Shown piece after piece: positions 22,824 through 35,659 of a stretch of DNA of 64,000 nucleotides (position 1 is the first letter of the stretch; each line of letters starts with the position of its first letter). The notes beneath the pieces are model-generated. The model saw only the letters and a list, made by a program, of their open reading frames with translations. It made no database searches and was not told where the DNA came from. The stretch lies in assembly GCA_033725935.1 (NCBI GenBank), contig MU867140.1, forward strand, positions 1 to 64,000, in the 5' to 3' direction. The position numbers were made by a program, and so were the translations under genes. Source of the stretch: Cladorrhinum sp. PSN259. Lineage: Eukaryota; Ascomycota; Sordariomycetes; Sordariales; Podosporaceae.

Positions 22824-23992
22824 GATGTTGAAAGAAACGGAAAATGTGTTCTATCTTCTTGTGAAAAGAAACGAGAGGCAAGAACGAAGAAAGAACGCTA
22901 GACAAAGAGCTTCTAAAATATTCTGAGAGTGCGGACCTCGGCCATATTAATGAGCAGGACGAAAACGAATGGAGCAACTCAATGCAATGTGCTTGTGCCG
23001 TCCAACAGCGAGCGAACGGAAGAAGAGAGCGACGAGAGAAAGGATTGTAAAATGGGACAAGAAAAAGTCAAGAAAAAGGTCAGAAGGCGATAATATCCGA
23101 TGCCTCCGTACTTTTGTTCGAAAGTAGCAGTTCTAATGTAATTAGCAGTGTGAATAGGGGACTGTACGCGCGGCCAACCTGATCCGAAGGTCTTACGCCG
23201 AGTCTTTTACTATTCGTATTTCTCAACTGAAAGGATTCAAAAAGGGCACAGCCTCTTTTTTGTTTGAATGTAAAAAAATACCACCGTGCTTGACTGCGGG
23301 GGTTGGAAGAGAATCGAATGGCAAGATTGAAGAAAGGAAATATATAAAGAGTGGTTCAACTGATCATGTTTGGATACACCCTTAAGGTTGAAGGCCCGCG
23401 ATGTTGAAGGAGAATGAAACCTGAAAAGGGTTGCATGTTTTAGGAGGGCAGATTCACTCAGCAGATGAGACGAAGACCGTGCTCTCTGTCGTTCATCAAG
23501 TAGATAAAACAAAATCCATACACGGAATAACATCCATGATTCAGCCAAAGTCAATCGGTAACCGTAATCTCCTTTCCTTCACGATAGTGATCCTACCCGA
23601 GAGGTGAAGGATGCTGAAACACTTCTGGTATCGAGATTTCAGCTGCGGGTCGCCTTGCACCACACGGCGCTCAAGTCATCATGCAGGACGAGGGGTTGAC
23701 GTTGACAAAAAATGGGCCTTGGCGGGTAAATTCGTGGGTATGTACATAAGTCAATGAACAAGGGTTTCTCTTCAGGTGTGAAGTCATCAGTTATGGAACA
23801 AAACATGAAGGCAACGCAAAATAGTTGAATTTCCTCCTATTCATAACCCTTTTTGGTGTTTTGTCTATCCCATTATAAACCTAGAAAACTCCCGAGCATC
23901 ATTCAAATCATCTAAAGGTATCTTCAAATAGTACCTCCCTTGGGTATATAGCTCGTTACATGAACATCATCGAAAAAGAAAGAACCAGTTGC
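22824..23992. other. Intergenic region, no gene seen
   Basis: Promoter side of the GH76 gene and 3' UTR of the SET-like gene. A 105-codon frame at 23237-23554 on the minus strand lacks any recognisable motif and is not called. Confidence 0.45.
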
Positions 23993-25109
23993 TTAGTGCT
24001 CACAGCCGTGAGCGCAAGCCTTCTTGTGCTTCTTGGACTTGGGCTTGGCGGCAGAAGAGTCCTCCTCCTCTTCCTCCTCCTCGTCGCCAGACTCGAACTC
24101 GAGATCACTAAGGCTCTCCTCTTCCTGGGCATGGGCTGAATTGGTTGTTAGTATGTTGATCTTAAGCCTTGATGATGGAAATATTATAACTTACTGAAGT
24201 ACTTAAGGGCGTTGGGCCAGAGGTCATCAGCAAGGGCCATGGCAACATCGTCACCATTAGGGAAGATCTCAAGGTCCTCCTCATCCTCCCAGTCCTCATC
24301 ATCCTCATCATCACCACCGTCAGCCATCTCGGCATCTTCAAGGGGGAACTCGATGCCGGTCTTCTTCTTGGCAACGACCTCGGCATTCTCCTCAGCGGTA
24401 ACATAGTCGCCGACGAAGCCGAACCAGGCGAAGAAGCTGAGCTCGCCCTCGTGCTCCTCCATCTTCTTCTTGAGAGCCTCGGCAGCCTTGCCTAGCTCCT
24501 TCTTCTCCTTACCCTCCTTCTTGGGGGCAGCCTTGTTCTCATCGAAAGTGGCCTTGGCGGCGGAGAGGAGACCGTTGGTCAGATCCTTGCCCTCCTTCCA
24601 CTTGATCTCGACAGGCTCACTGCAGTATCCGATGGAGCCATCCTTGCCGTGGCGCCACCAGAACTTCTTCTCAAGAACCTTGTCCTCGAAATGGTCGTTC
24701 TCGTTGAACTCGAAGCGGAAAAGGACACTGCGGGGGTCACCGCCCTCAACGGGGGTGTCAATCTCGAAGCGCTGGACCGAGAAGTTGGCGATAGCGCCGA
24801 GGAGGACAGCAGAGTCAGCGGGCTGGATGAACTCATCAATATCCATAGGGGCCTGCTCGAAGACGAGGGGCCAGAAGCTAGGGATCTTGGCGATGACCTC
24901 GGCGCGCTTGACGTAGAGCTCCTTGGAGATGTTGTACTGGTAGCGGACTGTAACACGGAATCCCTTGTCAGTTTGGGATCTTCAGATCGCCCATGATCTG
25001 TGTCAATGGACTTACTGGTCTCGGTCTCGACATCGTCGAATTGAGCCTCGAGCTTGGCAAGGTCCTCGTAGGTGGCCATGATCTCCTCGGCGGTAATAAC
25101 GGCAGCCAT
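23993..25109 (-). CDS. SET/Vps75-type NAP-family histone chaperone
   Basis: Nucleosome assembly protein family histone chaperone, closer to SET/TAF-I and Vps75 than to Nap1; binds H3-H4 or H2A-H2B in the nucleus. Three exons (25016-25109, 24195-24947, 23993-24135) with introns of 68 and 59 nt give 329 aa. The N-terminal dimerisation helix runs through EEIMATYEDLAKLEAQFDDVETE into YQYNISKELYVKRAEVIAKIP. The earmuff domain includes FWPLVFEQAP, DEFIQPADSAVLLGAIANF and FEFNENDHFEDKVLEKKFWWR. An acidic patch rich in Asp/Glu (DDEDDEDWEDEEDLE) and a second acidic tail in the last exon follow, ending in a basic stretch and CAHGCEH. The first acceptor at 24948-24949 was chosen because it alone preserves phase and helix continuity. 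Confidence 0.9.
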
Positions 25110-26817
25110 TTTTTCTGATTTGGGAAAGGGATGGATAAGGCAGAGGAAAGGTTCGGGATAAAGAGAGATGTGGAAAGAACGGTGAGAACCTGGCGAGGGC
25201 GGGAGAGGGAGGTTTGAATTTTATAGGTGAGTTACCACAGTACCTACCCGGCGCAAGAAAAAAAAAAAAAATTGCCCCTCCTTTCGACTTACACTGGCGC
25301 ATCAATGCGCCGCGGGGTCCTGCCCTGCATGCTTGTGAAATCACAAAATTGTTCAGATAGTGGGGTAGCACGAACGGCGGACCTGACAAGATATGTGGGG
25401 CTATTATGCGCACCCGGCAAATTGTGACCTAGAGGCAGAGGGGTATCCTAGTATTTTCACCGATACAGTTCCACCCAACGACAACAACATGCACCGTCGC
25501 CGTGGTGATGGCAGGGTCCGACGAGACAAGACAGAGCATTTGGAAATCTTAATGTTTACTTGTGCCAAAATCAAATGTTGTAATTGGTGTTTGTTCATGC
25601 TGGATTGTTTAATCGAGACAAGCTCTCAACGATGCTACGTAGTCGGTATCCGTATTTTTGCTGTTCTTCATGCTGCTGTGTCTTTTTCCCATTAGTGCAA
25701 TTCGAATTTCCTTCTTGCCACGACCGCAGGTTTCGAAAACCAATAATCTTTCCTGAATTCCTTCTAGAAAGTTTCCTTGCTCCAGCTGCACTGTTTCCTC
25801 CGAGTTCTGAAACCGTTGAATGGTGGAGCTTTCCCCCACATTATTACAGTGGTTCGTTACGTGTAACAAACAAACTCACATATTGTGGCGTACAATTGAA
25901 GCTCGAAAGGTGTGGGAGCGTGAACCGTTGACCCCCGTGTTCCCCATGTGCCAGCTCAGGAACAATACCGATCTAAAGAGTTACCAATCAAATCATTCCA
26001 ATTCGATTGCGGCTCTTCGGTTGCTTAAACTTCAACAACAACATGATCATCTCGTCTTCCATATTTGGCAGATCCAGATTACATCTTGAGGGAAACACCC
26101 AGCCCGCCCTTACCGCCATTACTTGGTTCCGTTATCGGGCTTCGGAATCACTGAAATATTGCAACTGTGCATCAAATCCTGCTTCCTAAATTTGCCGACC
26201 TCTTGCTATCACTGGATAGCCACGGCTTATCTCGTTTGCTGTCTCGAGCAGCAATGGATTGTGTCATCGCTGGTGCAGCTCCTCAAGGGGCAAAGATGCC
26301 CGAAGTCGGGAGTCCAAACTTATTATTCAACTGCCGTCACTAGCGGTCTCCCGGCCATCCCTTTGTCCAGTCGGACGCTCCGCCGTGGCTTTCTGTTAGC
26401 TAACACACAACCGTGATCCGCTGTCGCGTGACTCCCATATTGCACTTTCTGCTCCGCCTGGCTACCATATCCGGGTTCACGCATCTCACCGGTAGGACTG
26501 CAAGGTGTTTGATTTTTCGGATCCGGGGTGGCTTCGAGAAGAAGGAAAATCCTGTTGCGACGGAAGCCGCTCCGAGGTAACCCGGCCGGTTGTCCCCTCT
26601 CGTTGAAAGACCCACGGAAGTGTCAAACACGATAAAAACTCTAGCCACATCATACTCACTTCTCTTTTTATTATTTTTAACTTTAGGACAACTCGTGAAA
26701 CGGTGACGACCGGTATATATACACTACCTATATATCATTTACAATACTCAAGGACTCCTCTTCCCTCACAGCAAAACAAGCTCACGTACCAACTTCACAT
26801 ACACACGCCTCATCAAA
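25110..26817. other. Divergent intergenic region, 1.7 kb
   Basis: Lies between divergent SET-like (-) and asparaginase (+) genes. It includes an A13 run at about 25258-25270. Several short frames (60-115 codons) are seen but none with domain-like sequence. Probable promoters only. Confidence 0.45.
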
Positions 26818-28847
26818 ATGGGGGGTGTTACTTTCATAGAAGGCAAAAATTCGAGCCACCTGCCGGAGTCGCGGGTGCTCATCATCATGACGGGAGGTAC
26901 AATTTGTATGCAGCCATCTCCTGATGGTCTGGTCCCCATGACTGGGTTCCTCGAAAATGCCATGGCACCTAGACCCTCATTCAACGACAGCTCAGCTCCG
27001 AGTAGTAAGAAGATGCCATAAATACAAAGAGAGAATATATGTGTACTAACACGATCTTCCAGTCAAGATCCCCGCTTACAGAAACAAAGTCAAGATCGAG
27101 ATTGACTCACTCCGCACACCTCCAAGCGCCTACTCCCGGCACATTCGCTATGGCATCCTGGAATTCACACCGCTGCTCGACTCCTCCTCCATCTCCTCGA
27201 TGGGCTGGACGGAAATCGCCATGACCATCAAGGAAAACTATCACCTCTTTGACGGCTTCGTCGTCCTGCACGGCACGGACTCGCTAGCTTACACCGCCTC
27301 GGCCCTCTCCTTCATGATGTCTGACCTCGGCAAGCCAGTAATCCTCACCGGTTCGCAGGCCTCAATCTTTGCTCTACAATCTGACGCAGTCGACAACCTC
27401 CTCGGCAGTCTCATCATCGCAGGCACTTTTGTTATTCCAGAAGTGTGTCTCTTCTTCAGCCACACACTCTTCAGGGGCAACAGAACCACCAAAATCTCTG
27501 CGTCATCTTTCGAAGCTTTCGACTCCCCAAACTGTGATCCATTGGCCAAAGTCACTTCGCTGGGTGTGGAAGTCAACTGGGGACTTGTTCGACGCCCTAC
27601 GCGCATAGCAGAGTTCAACATTACCAAGTACCTCGACACCGCTCACGTGGCCAGTTTACGTATCTTCCCCGGAATTAAGCCCGAGATGGTGGATTCGGTG
27701 CTTAGGGTGCCCAACCTCAGGGGATTAATCCTTGAGACCTTTGGAATGGGCAACGCGCCCGGAGGAGTGGATGGGAGTCTAACGCGAGTGATTAAAGATG
27801 CGGTGGAAAGGGGCATCATCATCGTCAATGTCAGCCAGTGCACGAACGGGTTCGTTAGTCCGTTGTATGCCCCCGGGACGGCACTGGGCCGGGCTGGTGT
27901 GGTTTTCGGACATGACTTGACGACAGAGGGTGCTCTGACAAAACTGAGCTACCTGCTTGCGCTTGATAACCCGCGGTTGAGCAACTCGGAGATTTCGGCG
28001 CAGATGGCGCATAGTTTGCGTGGCGAGATGACCGAGATGACGCTGCCGAGTTTTAGTCACCCGGCGGGAAGCATTGATTCGGCTGTGGCGAGGTTGACTT
28101 CTGCTGGTAGGTGGTCTGCTACTACTACTTCCATTTACTAAATTTGTTTTTGGGCCGGTCATATTGCAACATGACTCGGTGCCATTTTCGTTGTTGTCTT
28201 CCTTTTGTCTAGATTTACAAATGTGGGAGAGACATATGCTTATACATTTTTAATTTTGTATCAATATAGAATCAGCATTCACAGCCCTCGGATACGCAAT
28301 CCGCAAAGGCGAGCTGCGCACAGTGCGCGAGATACTCGAGGGCGACGAGTTCAACCACCAGCTGCTCAAGAAGGCAGACTACGCCGGCAACACGGCGGTA
28401 CACCTCGCCGCCGTTGGGACGCAGCCCGAAATCATGCGCGAAATTCTCATGAGGGGCGCCAGCGTGCACGCCAGGAACTTGGCTAACAACACGCCGCTCT
28501 ACCTGGCTGAGAAGGCGGGCAACGTTGAATGCGTCAAGCTGCTTAAGGAGGCTGGGGCGCACCTGTGGCTCGACAACGAGGGGAGCGTCTTGGCCCCGAG
28601 CGGAAGCGCGAGCAGGCGGGTGTCGACTGGCGGTAGCAACAGCAGAAGCCACAGCAGAAGGACATCAGAGTATGGCGATGAGGTGGGCTCGAGGAGCAGC
28701 GACTTTCTCCGGGTGAGCGGGATGGCAGAATCGAACTCGGAGCATGGTCGTGTTGTTGTGAATGGGAAGGCCCAGAGCGGGTCTTCGAGGGAGTCGTCAC
28801 GGGCACGGCCTCCGTTGACTGCCGAACATGGCAAGATCGTTGGTTGA
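26818..28847 (+). CDS. Asparaginase with C-terminal ankyrin repeats
   Basis: Type I, cytosolic-class L-asparaginase domain fused to ankyrin repeats, the architecture of mammalian 60-kDa lysophospholipase/ASPG and its fungal relatives. Exons 26818-27004, 27063-28106 and 28270-28847 give 602 aa. The first catalytic Thr lies in MTGGTIC (Thr25-Thr28). The second motif is LHGTDSLAYTAS (Thr134, Asp135). The conserved Lys is in GALTKLSYLL. No signal peptide is seen, so cytosolic location is likely. The third exon carries at least two ankyrin units (YAGNTAVHLAAV; LANNTPLYLAEKAGNVECVKLL) and a Ser/Arg-rich tail. Whether the main activity is asparaginase or lysophospholipase cannot be told from the sequence. 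Confidence 0.92.
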
Positions 28848-31545
28848 TTTTTCTGTTGGATACATGGCATTGCCATGTGGTGGGAGCTTATTGGTAAACT
28901 TCTTCAGACGGGTTTGTGGATCTGGTGAGGTGAGTGGTTTACTTCGGGCTTGAAGCGGATGTCTTTTTGCGGGTATTTCCTTGCGAGCTAGAAAAAGTTA
29001 AAATGATCTTCTATTTTGGGTGGTAACGACGGGTAACAATAGTTTCGACTTGGCTGGGTGTGTTGGCTGCAGGTTGATATTAGGCAGGCTGGGTTGGGCC
29101 TCGTTTTTTGGCCTCGAAACCAAGGAGATATTGATATCAAGACATGTCCCTACATTGAGGTACTTGAGAATTTTTGGAAGTAAGTTTGAGAAAATATTAG
29201 AAAAGGAAGAAGAACCGAGATGGGGGCTATCTTGAAAAACGCTTGTTTACATACGTGTCAGTGTCAAGTTGGGGGCAGCTATCTAGAGCGGCCGCCTGGT
29301 GTTTCGACGATCCCGCAGTGTCTCCTAGATTGGCGAAGGTGCTTGTTATTGTGCTCTCGTGTCTTCATTGGTGAAGGGTATACCCGTGGTGGATGATGCT
29401 ACATGGGGTTCAAAAGTTATCTAGCCGTACCCGTCCCGCTGGAACCGATGATGATTCGGCGTCCAAGCACCCCCTCTTGGCAAACAGGTCAAGTTAACGG
29501 GTCCCCGAGTGCTCCTAGGAAATGTCATTGGTTTCTTCCTCTTGATGAAAAGTGCAGAATAACTAGCTGGGATGCAGGGTATGCCTCGAAGCTCCCCTTT
29601 TAGGCTGACACCTTTTTGGCATGAATTCGGTAACGATAGTGCCTAAGGGGCAATAATCATCGGCTTGGGATTTGGAAAGAGCCTCAACGGCGGAATGATC
29701 GACGGGCTGAGGGACAAGCCGCTTCCCTCTGACTTCCGTCGTAAACCGGACAAGGTCCAATGAACAGAGTGCAAAATGAAGAAATTCGGTGAGTGTCAAA
29801 CTCTTCAGGGAGCTTAGCTGCATGGACGAGATCTCACCTGAGGTACACCTGCCCGTTATGTATCACACCCGGCTGCAGGAACTCAGGTCGGCCCGGATAA
29901 AGCTTTGACCCCACACACAAGCTGAACAGAAACCGCTCACAGTTTATGCAGAAATGATGTCTTGCATAGTACCTGGAGTCCTGACCCAGGACTAGGGCGT
30001 GGTGGCTTGCGGCACAGGCATCAAATGCGGTTCTGCATTTGGTAACCACTCCTCATAAGCTTCTTGGATATCGAGGCTCAACAAGACATTGAACTCACCA
30101 TATTCACCAGGCTGAGATTCGTTCGCTTTGATTGGCTCATAAGGTTCAAGTGCCCATTTTGCAAATATGCTTACATACGGTATGACACGCCGATTTTTCT
30201 TGATCGGTATGGCAACCGGGAGTGTGTACCGAACGCGACGTTACTGACGACAGCGACACGTCCGGTGTTTGCCGTGGCTTCGTACTGGGTGCATATCATT
30301 TATCGGGCACCATTGTGGATGTCTCCCACACTCTCGGACTATGTGCGAGTATTCAGGTTATTTCTAGGTGTTGGTTGGAGCTTGCAGCCCGATTGTCTTA
30401 CTTGGTAGAGGCACTAATGAATTGCGGTGAAGTTCCACCGCGCAATAAAAGAACAGTACGGCTTGTGTCGGTCGCGATTTAATGTCGCGAGTTCATGATC
30501 GTGCCCAATTCATTGGATCAAGAGGTTGGTGTTGTTGGAGAGGACTGTTGGCCGCTTTTCGTCGCCTACGCTATCTCCTTACTGCACAGGCAATGGTGGG
30601 CCGCCTGCAGAGCCAGCCTATGAGAAATACCTCGCCATCCCCTTGGATACCTAAGACCACCGGTGGTCGGATGGTCTAATTAACCTTCCATTCTCTTCTG
30701 GCGCACCGCCATCCAGGTCTAGGCCGGGATTCACGTCCCCGGGTCGCTCGCCTGGCCGTGGGCACCACAACGCATTCCATGTGTTATTTGTTGTTTTTCA
30801 ACTTCTTGACCACTCCATGCCCGCCTGCCTACGATCAAAATTTGTTTGTTTGTTGTTGTGTTGTCGTTGTTGCTGCTGTTGTTGGCTACGTCTGGTAGAC
30901 AAAGGCATGAATAGGCTAGTAGGCAGACGCAGGTGACCACAAGGGGATAGGGAGAGACAAATACAACCTTGAACACCTCAGCGACAGCGGCAAAGTTCAT
31001 GTACCCGACAATACGGTTTGTTTCCCACGTCTTAGAGAAAAGAACGCTGTTTAGCGTCGGCTAAGGTAGTATGGCTCGCACGGCAGTCGACTGCTGTTGG
31101 GCCTTTCTGCTGTTGGCTCCCGTTGTCCGTGTGTAATGAAGACTTAGGCCCAGCACAATGGTTCCCTTGTCACTCTCGCCGTTTGTTTGCCACGAATATG
31201 GCTGTGAATAAACACTGAGGTGTCTTAGTGAAGGGAGCCTGGGGACTAAGGGACAATTGATACTATGCCAGGCAATAACAAGGCTGACGCACACGCAGGC
31301 ACTCATTTACCTACAGTCTGTGAGCCTCCTCTTAAAGGGCGAGCCTCGGCGACAGCTATAATAAAGCCCTCTCCCCCCCCGCAAGATTATTATCTGTGCT
31401 CTCCAGCTGCTAGTTCCTTGCAACACCAGACAGTCGTGGCCAACATCACCCCTTCTTCTGCTGACACCCATCGAATCCTTCAGCTGAACGTTGGTTGACT
31501 CCAGACTATCTCTCAACATCCTCAACAACGTCAAACACAGCCGAC
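28848..31545. other. 2.7-kb region without a supported gene
   Basis: No convincing coding sequence on either strand. The best frames (30064-30408 and 30222-30482, plus strand) overlap in different phases and show no domain. A degenerate (TTG/TGT) repeat lies at about 30840-30890. The last few hundred bases are probably the promoter and leader of the BCS1-like gene, including a C8 run near 31373. Confidence 0.45.
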
Positions 31546-33543
31546 ATGGACTTTACCAATCTTATTAGGGATGCCCTTCCTACATTTGCTGCGAATGTCA
31601 CCCATCATGGCAGGAATAGTTCTTCGACACACAATATTATGGAGACGCTCTCGCCGCTCTTTGGAACTCAGTTTAACCCTCTCCTGAAGTTATTTATGCT
31701 CTTCTACGACCTGGCTGGCACTCGCTTAACTCGCTTTGGCCTCGACCCAGCCTTTATCTTGACTGCCATCGGATTTCTATGGGCTGTCAACAGAATATGG
31801 GTGCAGGTATACCTGGCAATTTGTGGAGCGATCCGCCTGTATTTCATGTCCAACATTCAAATCAGCGGTAACGACGAGATATTTCTACACATGATGAAGT
31901 ATTTGTCCTCGCAGCCATCCATGGTTAACTCTAGATTCCTCACGGCAGAAACATGGACCAGATCGGCATGGGAAGATGTCGACGAGTCTGACCTCCTGAC
32001 CACAAAAATATCAGCTGATGGTTCAGGAATATTCCTCAACTTCTCTAATCAGGAAGCTAAAGCACCTCCCCGTTTCACACCAGCTCTCGGGTCACACAGC
32101 TTCTGGTTTCAAGGCAGGTGGTTCAGGCTCCACAGGAAGCAGGAGACTTTCTATGACGAGGCGAGCGCCAACAGGGGCGGCGCTCAGTTCAAAGACAAGG
32201 AAACAATCGTTCTATCTTGCTACGGCCGCTCACCCAAGCCTATCAAGGCACTTCTTCAGCACGCAAAGGAGCAGTATTATGCGGATCACAACGCCAAGAC
32301 CATCGTCAAACGTCCAGGCACGCAGAACATGCGTCGCTATGGTGGTTGGCACGGCTGGCAGACCGTCGCTAATCGCCCGGTCCGTCCCATGAAAACCGTT
32401 GTTCTTGACGCGAAGCAAAAGATTCAGGTGCTCTCCGATATGAATGAGTATCTGCACCCAGCCACGCCAAAGTGGTACGCCAACCGAGGTATCCCCCTCC
32501 GTCGAGGATTCCTCTTCCACGGCCCTCCAGGTACAGGCAAGACCTCTCTCTCCTTCGCCCTCGCTGGAGTCTTTGGCCTCGACATCTATGTCATATCCCT
32601 CTTGGACCCTTCCCTCACAGAAGAGGATCTCTCCTCCCTCTTCAACAGCCTCCCTCGGCGCTGCGTAGTCCTCCTCGAAGATATCGATACCGCCGGCCTG
32701 GCTCGTCCCCCTGTTCCCCCTGAGACCGATATAACTTCCAGTGCAACTACCACAAAAGACGAAAAACCCGACACCACCACAGCCAGCAAAGACAAAACCG
32801 AAGACCTAAAACCCAAGAAAGAATGGCAAATCTCCGACCTAGCCCGCGAACTCAGACGACAAGTCTCCCACGCCCATCACCCTTCCTCCTACTACGCTGC
32901 CGGCGGCAGCGCCGGTGGGGAACACTCCGAGAAGAAAGGAATCTCCCTCTCCGGTTTACTCAATGCAATCGACGGCGTAGCCTCCCACGAGGGTCGCGTA
33001 CTGATCATGACCACCAACAAACCAGAGAACCTCGACGCAGCACTTATCCGTCCCGGTCGTGTGGACTTGCAAGTAGCCTTCACGAACGCAACGCAAGAGC
33101 AAGCCCGGGAATTGTTTGAGAGGATGTATGAATATGATTTCCACGCTGCCGCTCCGCCTCCACCTTCTACTACTACTACCACTAGACCCGTCTCTCAGTC
33201 TTCGTCCCCCGTCTCGTCTAAACTCGATGAAGATAAGTCGTCGGACAAGTCAGACATCTCTACAGCTACTACCGCAATCGAACAAGATGACCCAACACTA
33301 TCGCTGTCACTGCTTACCTCTGACAATGAGGAAGAGAGAACAACAACCGCAAAGGAGATATCAGAAATAGCAGCCCAATTCGCGGCCAGGATCCCCGCGG
33401 GGTTGTTTTCCCCCGCTGAAATTCAAGGATTCTTGCTCAAGAGGAAGAAGACGCCGAGAAAAGCACTTGAAGAGGTGGGAACGTGGGTTGAGGCTATGGT
33501 TGAGCAAAAGAGGAGCGGAGGGAGAGTGTTGGCTGTTCAGTAA
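31546..33543 (+). CDS. BCS1-like AAA ATPase
   Basis: AAA protein of the BCS1 family, intronless, 665 aa. True Bcs1 in the mitochondrial inner membrane moves folded Rieske protein into complex III; filamentous fungi carry many divergent paralogs of unknown role, and this looks like one of them. A hydrophobic segment near residues 68-90 (PAFILTAIGFLWAVNRIWVQVYLAI) could be the membrane anchor. The BCS1-N region follows (HMMKYLSSQPSMV). The AAA domain has Walker A GPPGTGKTS at about 326, Walker B CVVLLEDIDTAG, sensor LIMTTNKPENLD and the arginine-finger motif RPGRVD. Two low-complexity insertions, Thr/Lys/Asp-rich after Walker B and Ser/Thr/Pro-rich after the second sensor, set it apart from orthologous Bcs1. 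An upstream non-ATG extension was excluded. Confidence 0.9.
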   Translation: MDFTNLIRDALPTFAANVTHHGRNSSSTHNIMETLSPLFGTQFNPLLKLFMLFYDLAGTRLTRFGLDPAFILTAIGFLWAVNRIWVQVYLAICGAIRLYFMSNIQISGNDEIFLHMMKYLSSQPSMVNSRFLTAETWTRSAWEDVDESDLLTTKISADGSGIFLNFSNQEAKAPPRFTPALGSHSFWFQGRWFRLHRKQETFYDEASANRGGAQFKDKETIVLSCYGRSPKPIKALLQHAKEQYYADHNAKTIVKRPGTQNMRRYGGWHGWQTVANRPVRPMKTVVLDAKQKIQVLSDMNEYLHPATPKWYANRGIPLRRGFLFHGPPGTGKTSLSFALAGVFGLDIYVISLLDPSLTEEDLSSLFNSLPRRCVVLLEDIDTAGLARPPVPPETDITSSATTTKDEKPDTTTASKDKTEDLKPKKEWQISDLARELRRQVSHAHHPSSYYAAGGSAGGEHSEKKGISLSGLLNAIDGVASHEGRVLIMTTNKPENLDAALIRPGRVDLQVAFTNATQEQARELFERMYEYDFHAAAPPPPSTTTTTRPVSQSSSPVSSKLDEDKSSDKSDISTATTAIEQDDPTLSLSLLTSDNEEERTTTAKEISEIAAQFAARIPAGLFSPAEIQGFLLKRKKTPRKALEEVGTWVEAMVEQKRSGGRVLAVQ

Positions 33544-35659
33544 TAGGGGCTTTTTATTGCCCTTTCTCATCTGTGCGAAGCCAGTGGGAGAGGTCTTGAG
33601 ATATTGATAGGGAAGGCTTAACGAGAGATTTGGAAGTATGAGAGACGGATGGATGAATGGACCGACAGTATGGACAGGAGAAGGATTTGGGTTTCAGACG
33701 GATTTACTTTGTTATGACTGATCCTTTTCTTCTTTTTATTTCTCTTTTCTTTCTTCTTCTTTTCGCCATCTCAATTGGGGTTGCAAATCACATATTTGGC
33801 ATGGGCTTGGGAAGGGGTTGGGGTATTGGGGCAATGGGGTTGGGAATTCACGCGTTACCTTTTCAATTTCACTTTTTTACCTGTTTCGGCTTGTTCTTGA
33901 GAGCGAAATTTCCACTTTCAACCAGCCACAGGCGCAAATGTGGCCCGTGCTTGCTTAAGTTCAAGGGCACGCATCTGGAATTGCCTACTTTGAGTTAGAC
34001 CTCTTGCTCTGGAAATAAATGGGATACAGTAGCATTTGGTCGACGCCCTGCTTGACCCTGTGACATTCTGCTTGATGGGAATCTGCATTTCCTGGCTGAT
34101 GTGGCCCATTGCAACACCTAACACCGACGATCAACTTCTCCGGGTTGAGGTGTTACAGAGTCGGCAGTCCTGCTTGGCCGAAGTGGTGCTGACTTCTGAG
34201 CTTCCATGCATCCACCAATGCATGCTGAATATGCATATGTACTACTAATAATAAAGAATGCCCCTGCTGACGAGCTTGGATTGGCTGACGGAAAGATGAT
34301 TTTGCTTGATTGATGCCTTGAAGGTTGACTTCACCTATGTATACACTTCCATGTCCCGCTATATCTCCAAAGGTATAACTGACAAAGCTGAACCTTGTGC
34401 CTCATCCGAGCTTGCTGATTTGTCTGCTCGGGTGTAGGCACCATCGCATTCTGAGATAATGTGATTGTAGCAATAGCACAATAAGTAGCAATTCAATCCC
34501 CGCCGGCTGCCTTTCATTCGTAAGGCTCCCGACAGTGCGGATGGGCTGGCGCTGTTTTAGGTAATCTCCAGCGCGTACAACTACGTACTCTTCCCCTGTG
34601 TTTCTCCCTCCATCCCAACCAGGCAGTCCCGTCCCGGTGTTTGGTGTGGTCCCGTCCGTCGCCAGGCGCCAAATCCACAGCTAGACTACCTATGTATGTA
34701 CCTACCAAGACTGGAACTTCCATGCATGTCACCATCTCCAGCGGAAGCATCCTGCCAGTTTGATTGATGAAAAAAACAAGCTAGCTATTTCCAGGTTGAG
34801 AAATACTGTATTCGATCCTTAAAACATATCAAATTCTTTACATACATTGGAGATTCAGGACCTAGTATTTTGACTACTGCGCAAGGCAGGGGACGGGACG
34901 GGGATCCGCGCGCGACCTGCGAGCCCCGCAAAAACACCTACCTACCACCTGGAACGTCAGCCCAAAGCATCCATTTCCCAAACCCACCACCCCCAGCAGC
35001 ATCGCAACCACGGCGAGCATCATAACTTACGGGCGGTCCACGAAACATCCATAATTCTATTTGCGAATGTGGCACAGCGTCCAAAGATTTACCGACATAT
35101 TTGCTGCTGCTGCCAATTCCTTCGCGACATCCATCTGACACAATAGACCCAGAGACAGAAGCTACTGCCACTGGTCACTGTCAACTGTCGTCTGTCGCTG
35201 GACAGTCCAGTGTTGCTGGCGCCCACCGTCTCCAACGAGAACCGAGCGTCGTCAATCACCGTGCCTTGGTCTTCTCCGGACAAGACCCGGCACCCATTCT
35301 ACCTCTCAACTGCGCCGCTTTCGCCCCGCCATTGGTAACAGCTGTGCCTCGACCAGCCGTAGAGATCACCCGCCGCCCAGCACTCACAAGACCGTCTTCC
35401 CGGGCGCGCCCTGTTGAACCTCTACACATCTCTTGACCGTTGCGTCGCCGACTGCTTGCATGCACAAGCTGCCACCGTCCCCCAGCAATCGATCGCGAGC
35501 AGAACTACACTCGATGAGACTTGGAAGCGGATACGCATTCTGATTTGTGCGTTCACTGGTCATTCGAGAATATCATTGTCAACGTAACTTGGTTCCCCTG
35601 TCAGGGTCGAGTTGGGCGTCTCTAACCGCCCCACAGACGAGAAGCTGTTGTCTTCAAAG
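33544..35659. other. 2.1-kb intergenic region upstream of the PP2A subunit gene
   Basis: No gene supported. The first part, with long T runs near 33720-33770, is probably the 3' UTR of the BCS1-like gene. The part from about 34900 is CA-rich and looks like a long promoter or leader. Three ATGCAT copies occur at 34205-34238 and a TACCTA-type cluster at 34686-34706 and 34937-34945. Confidence 0.45.
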
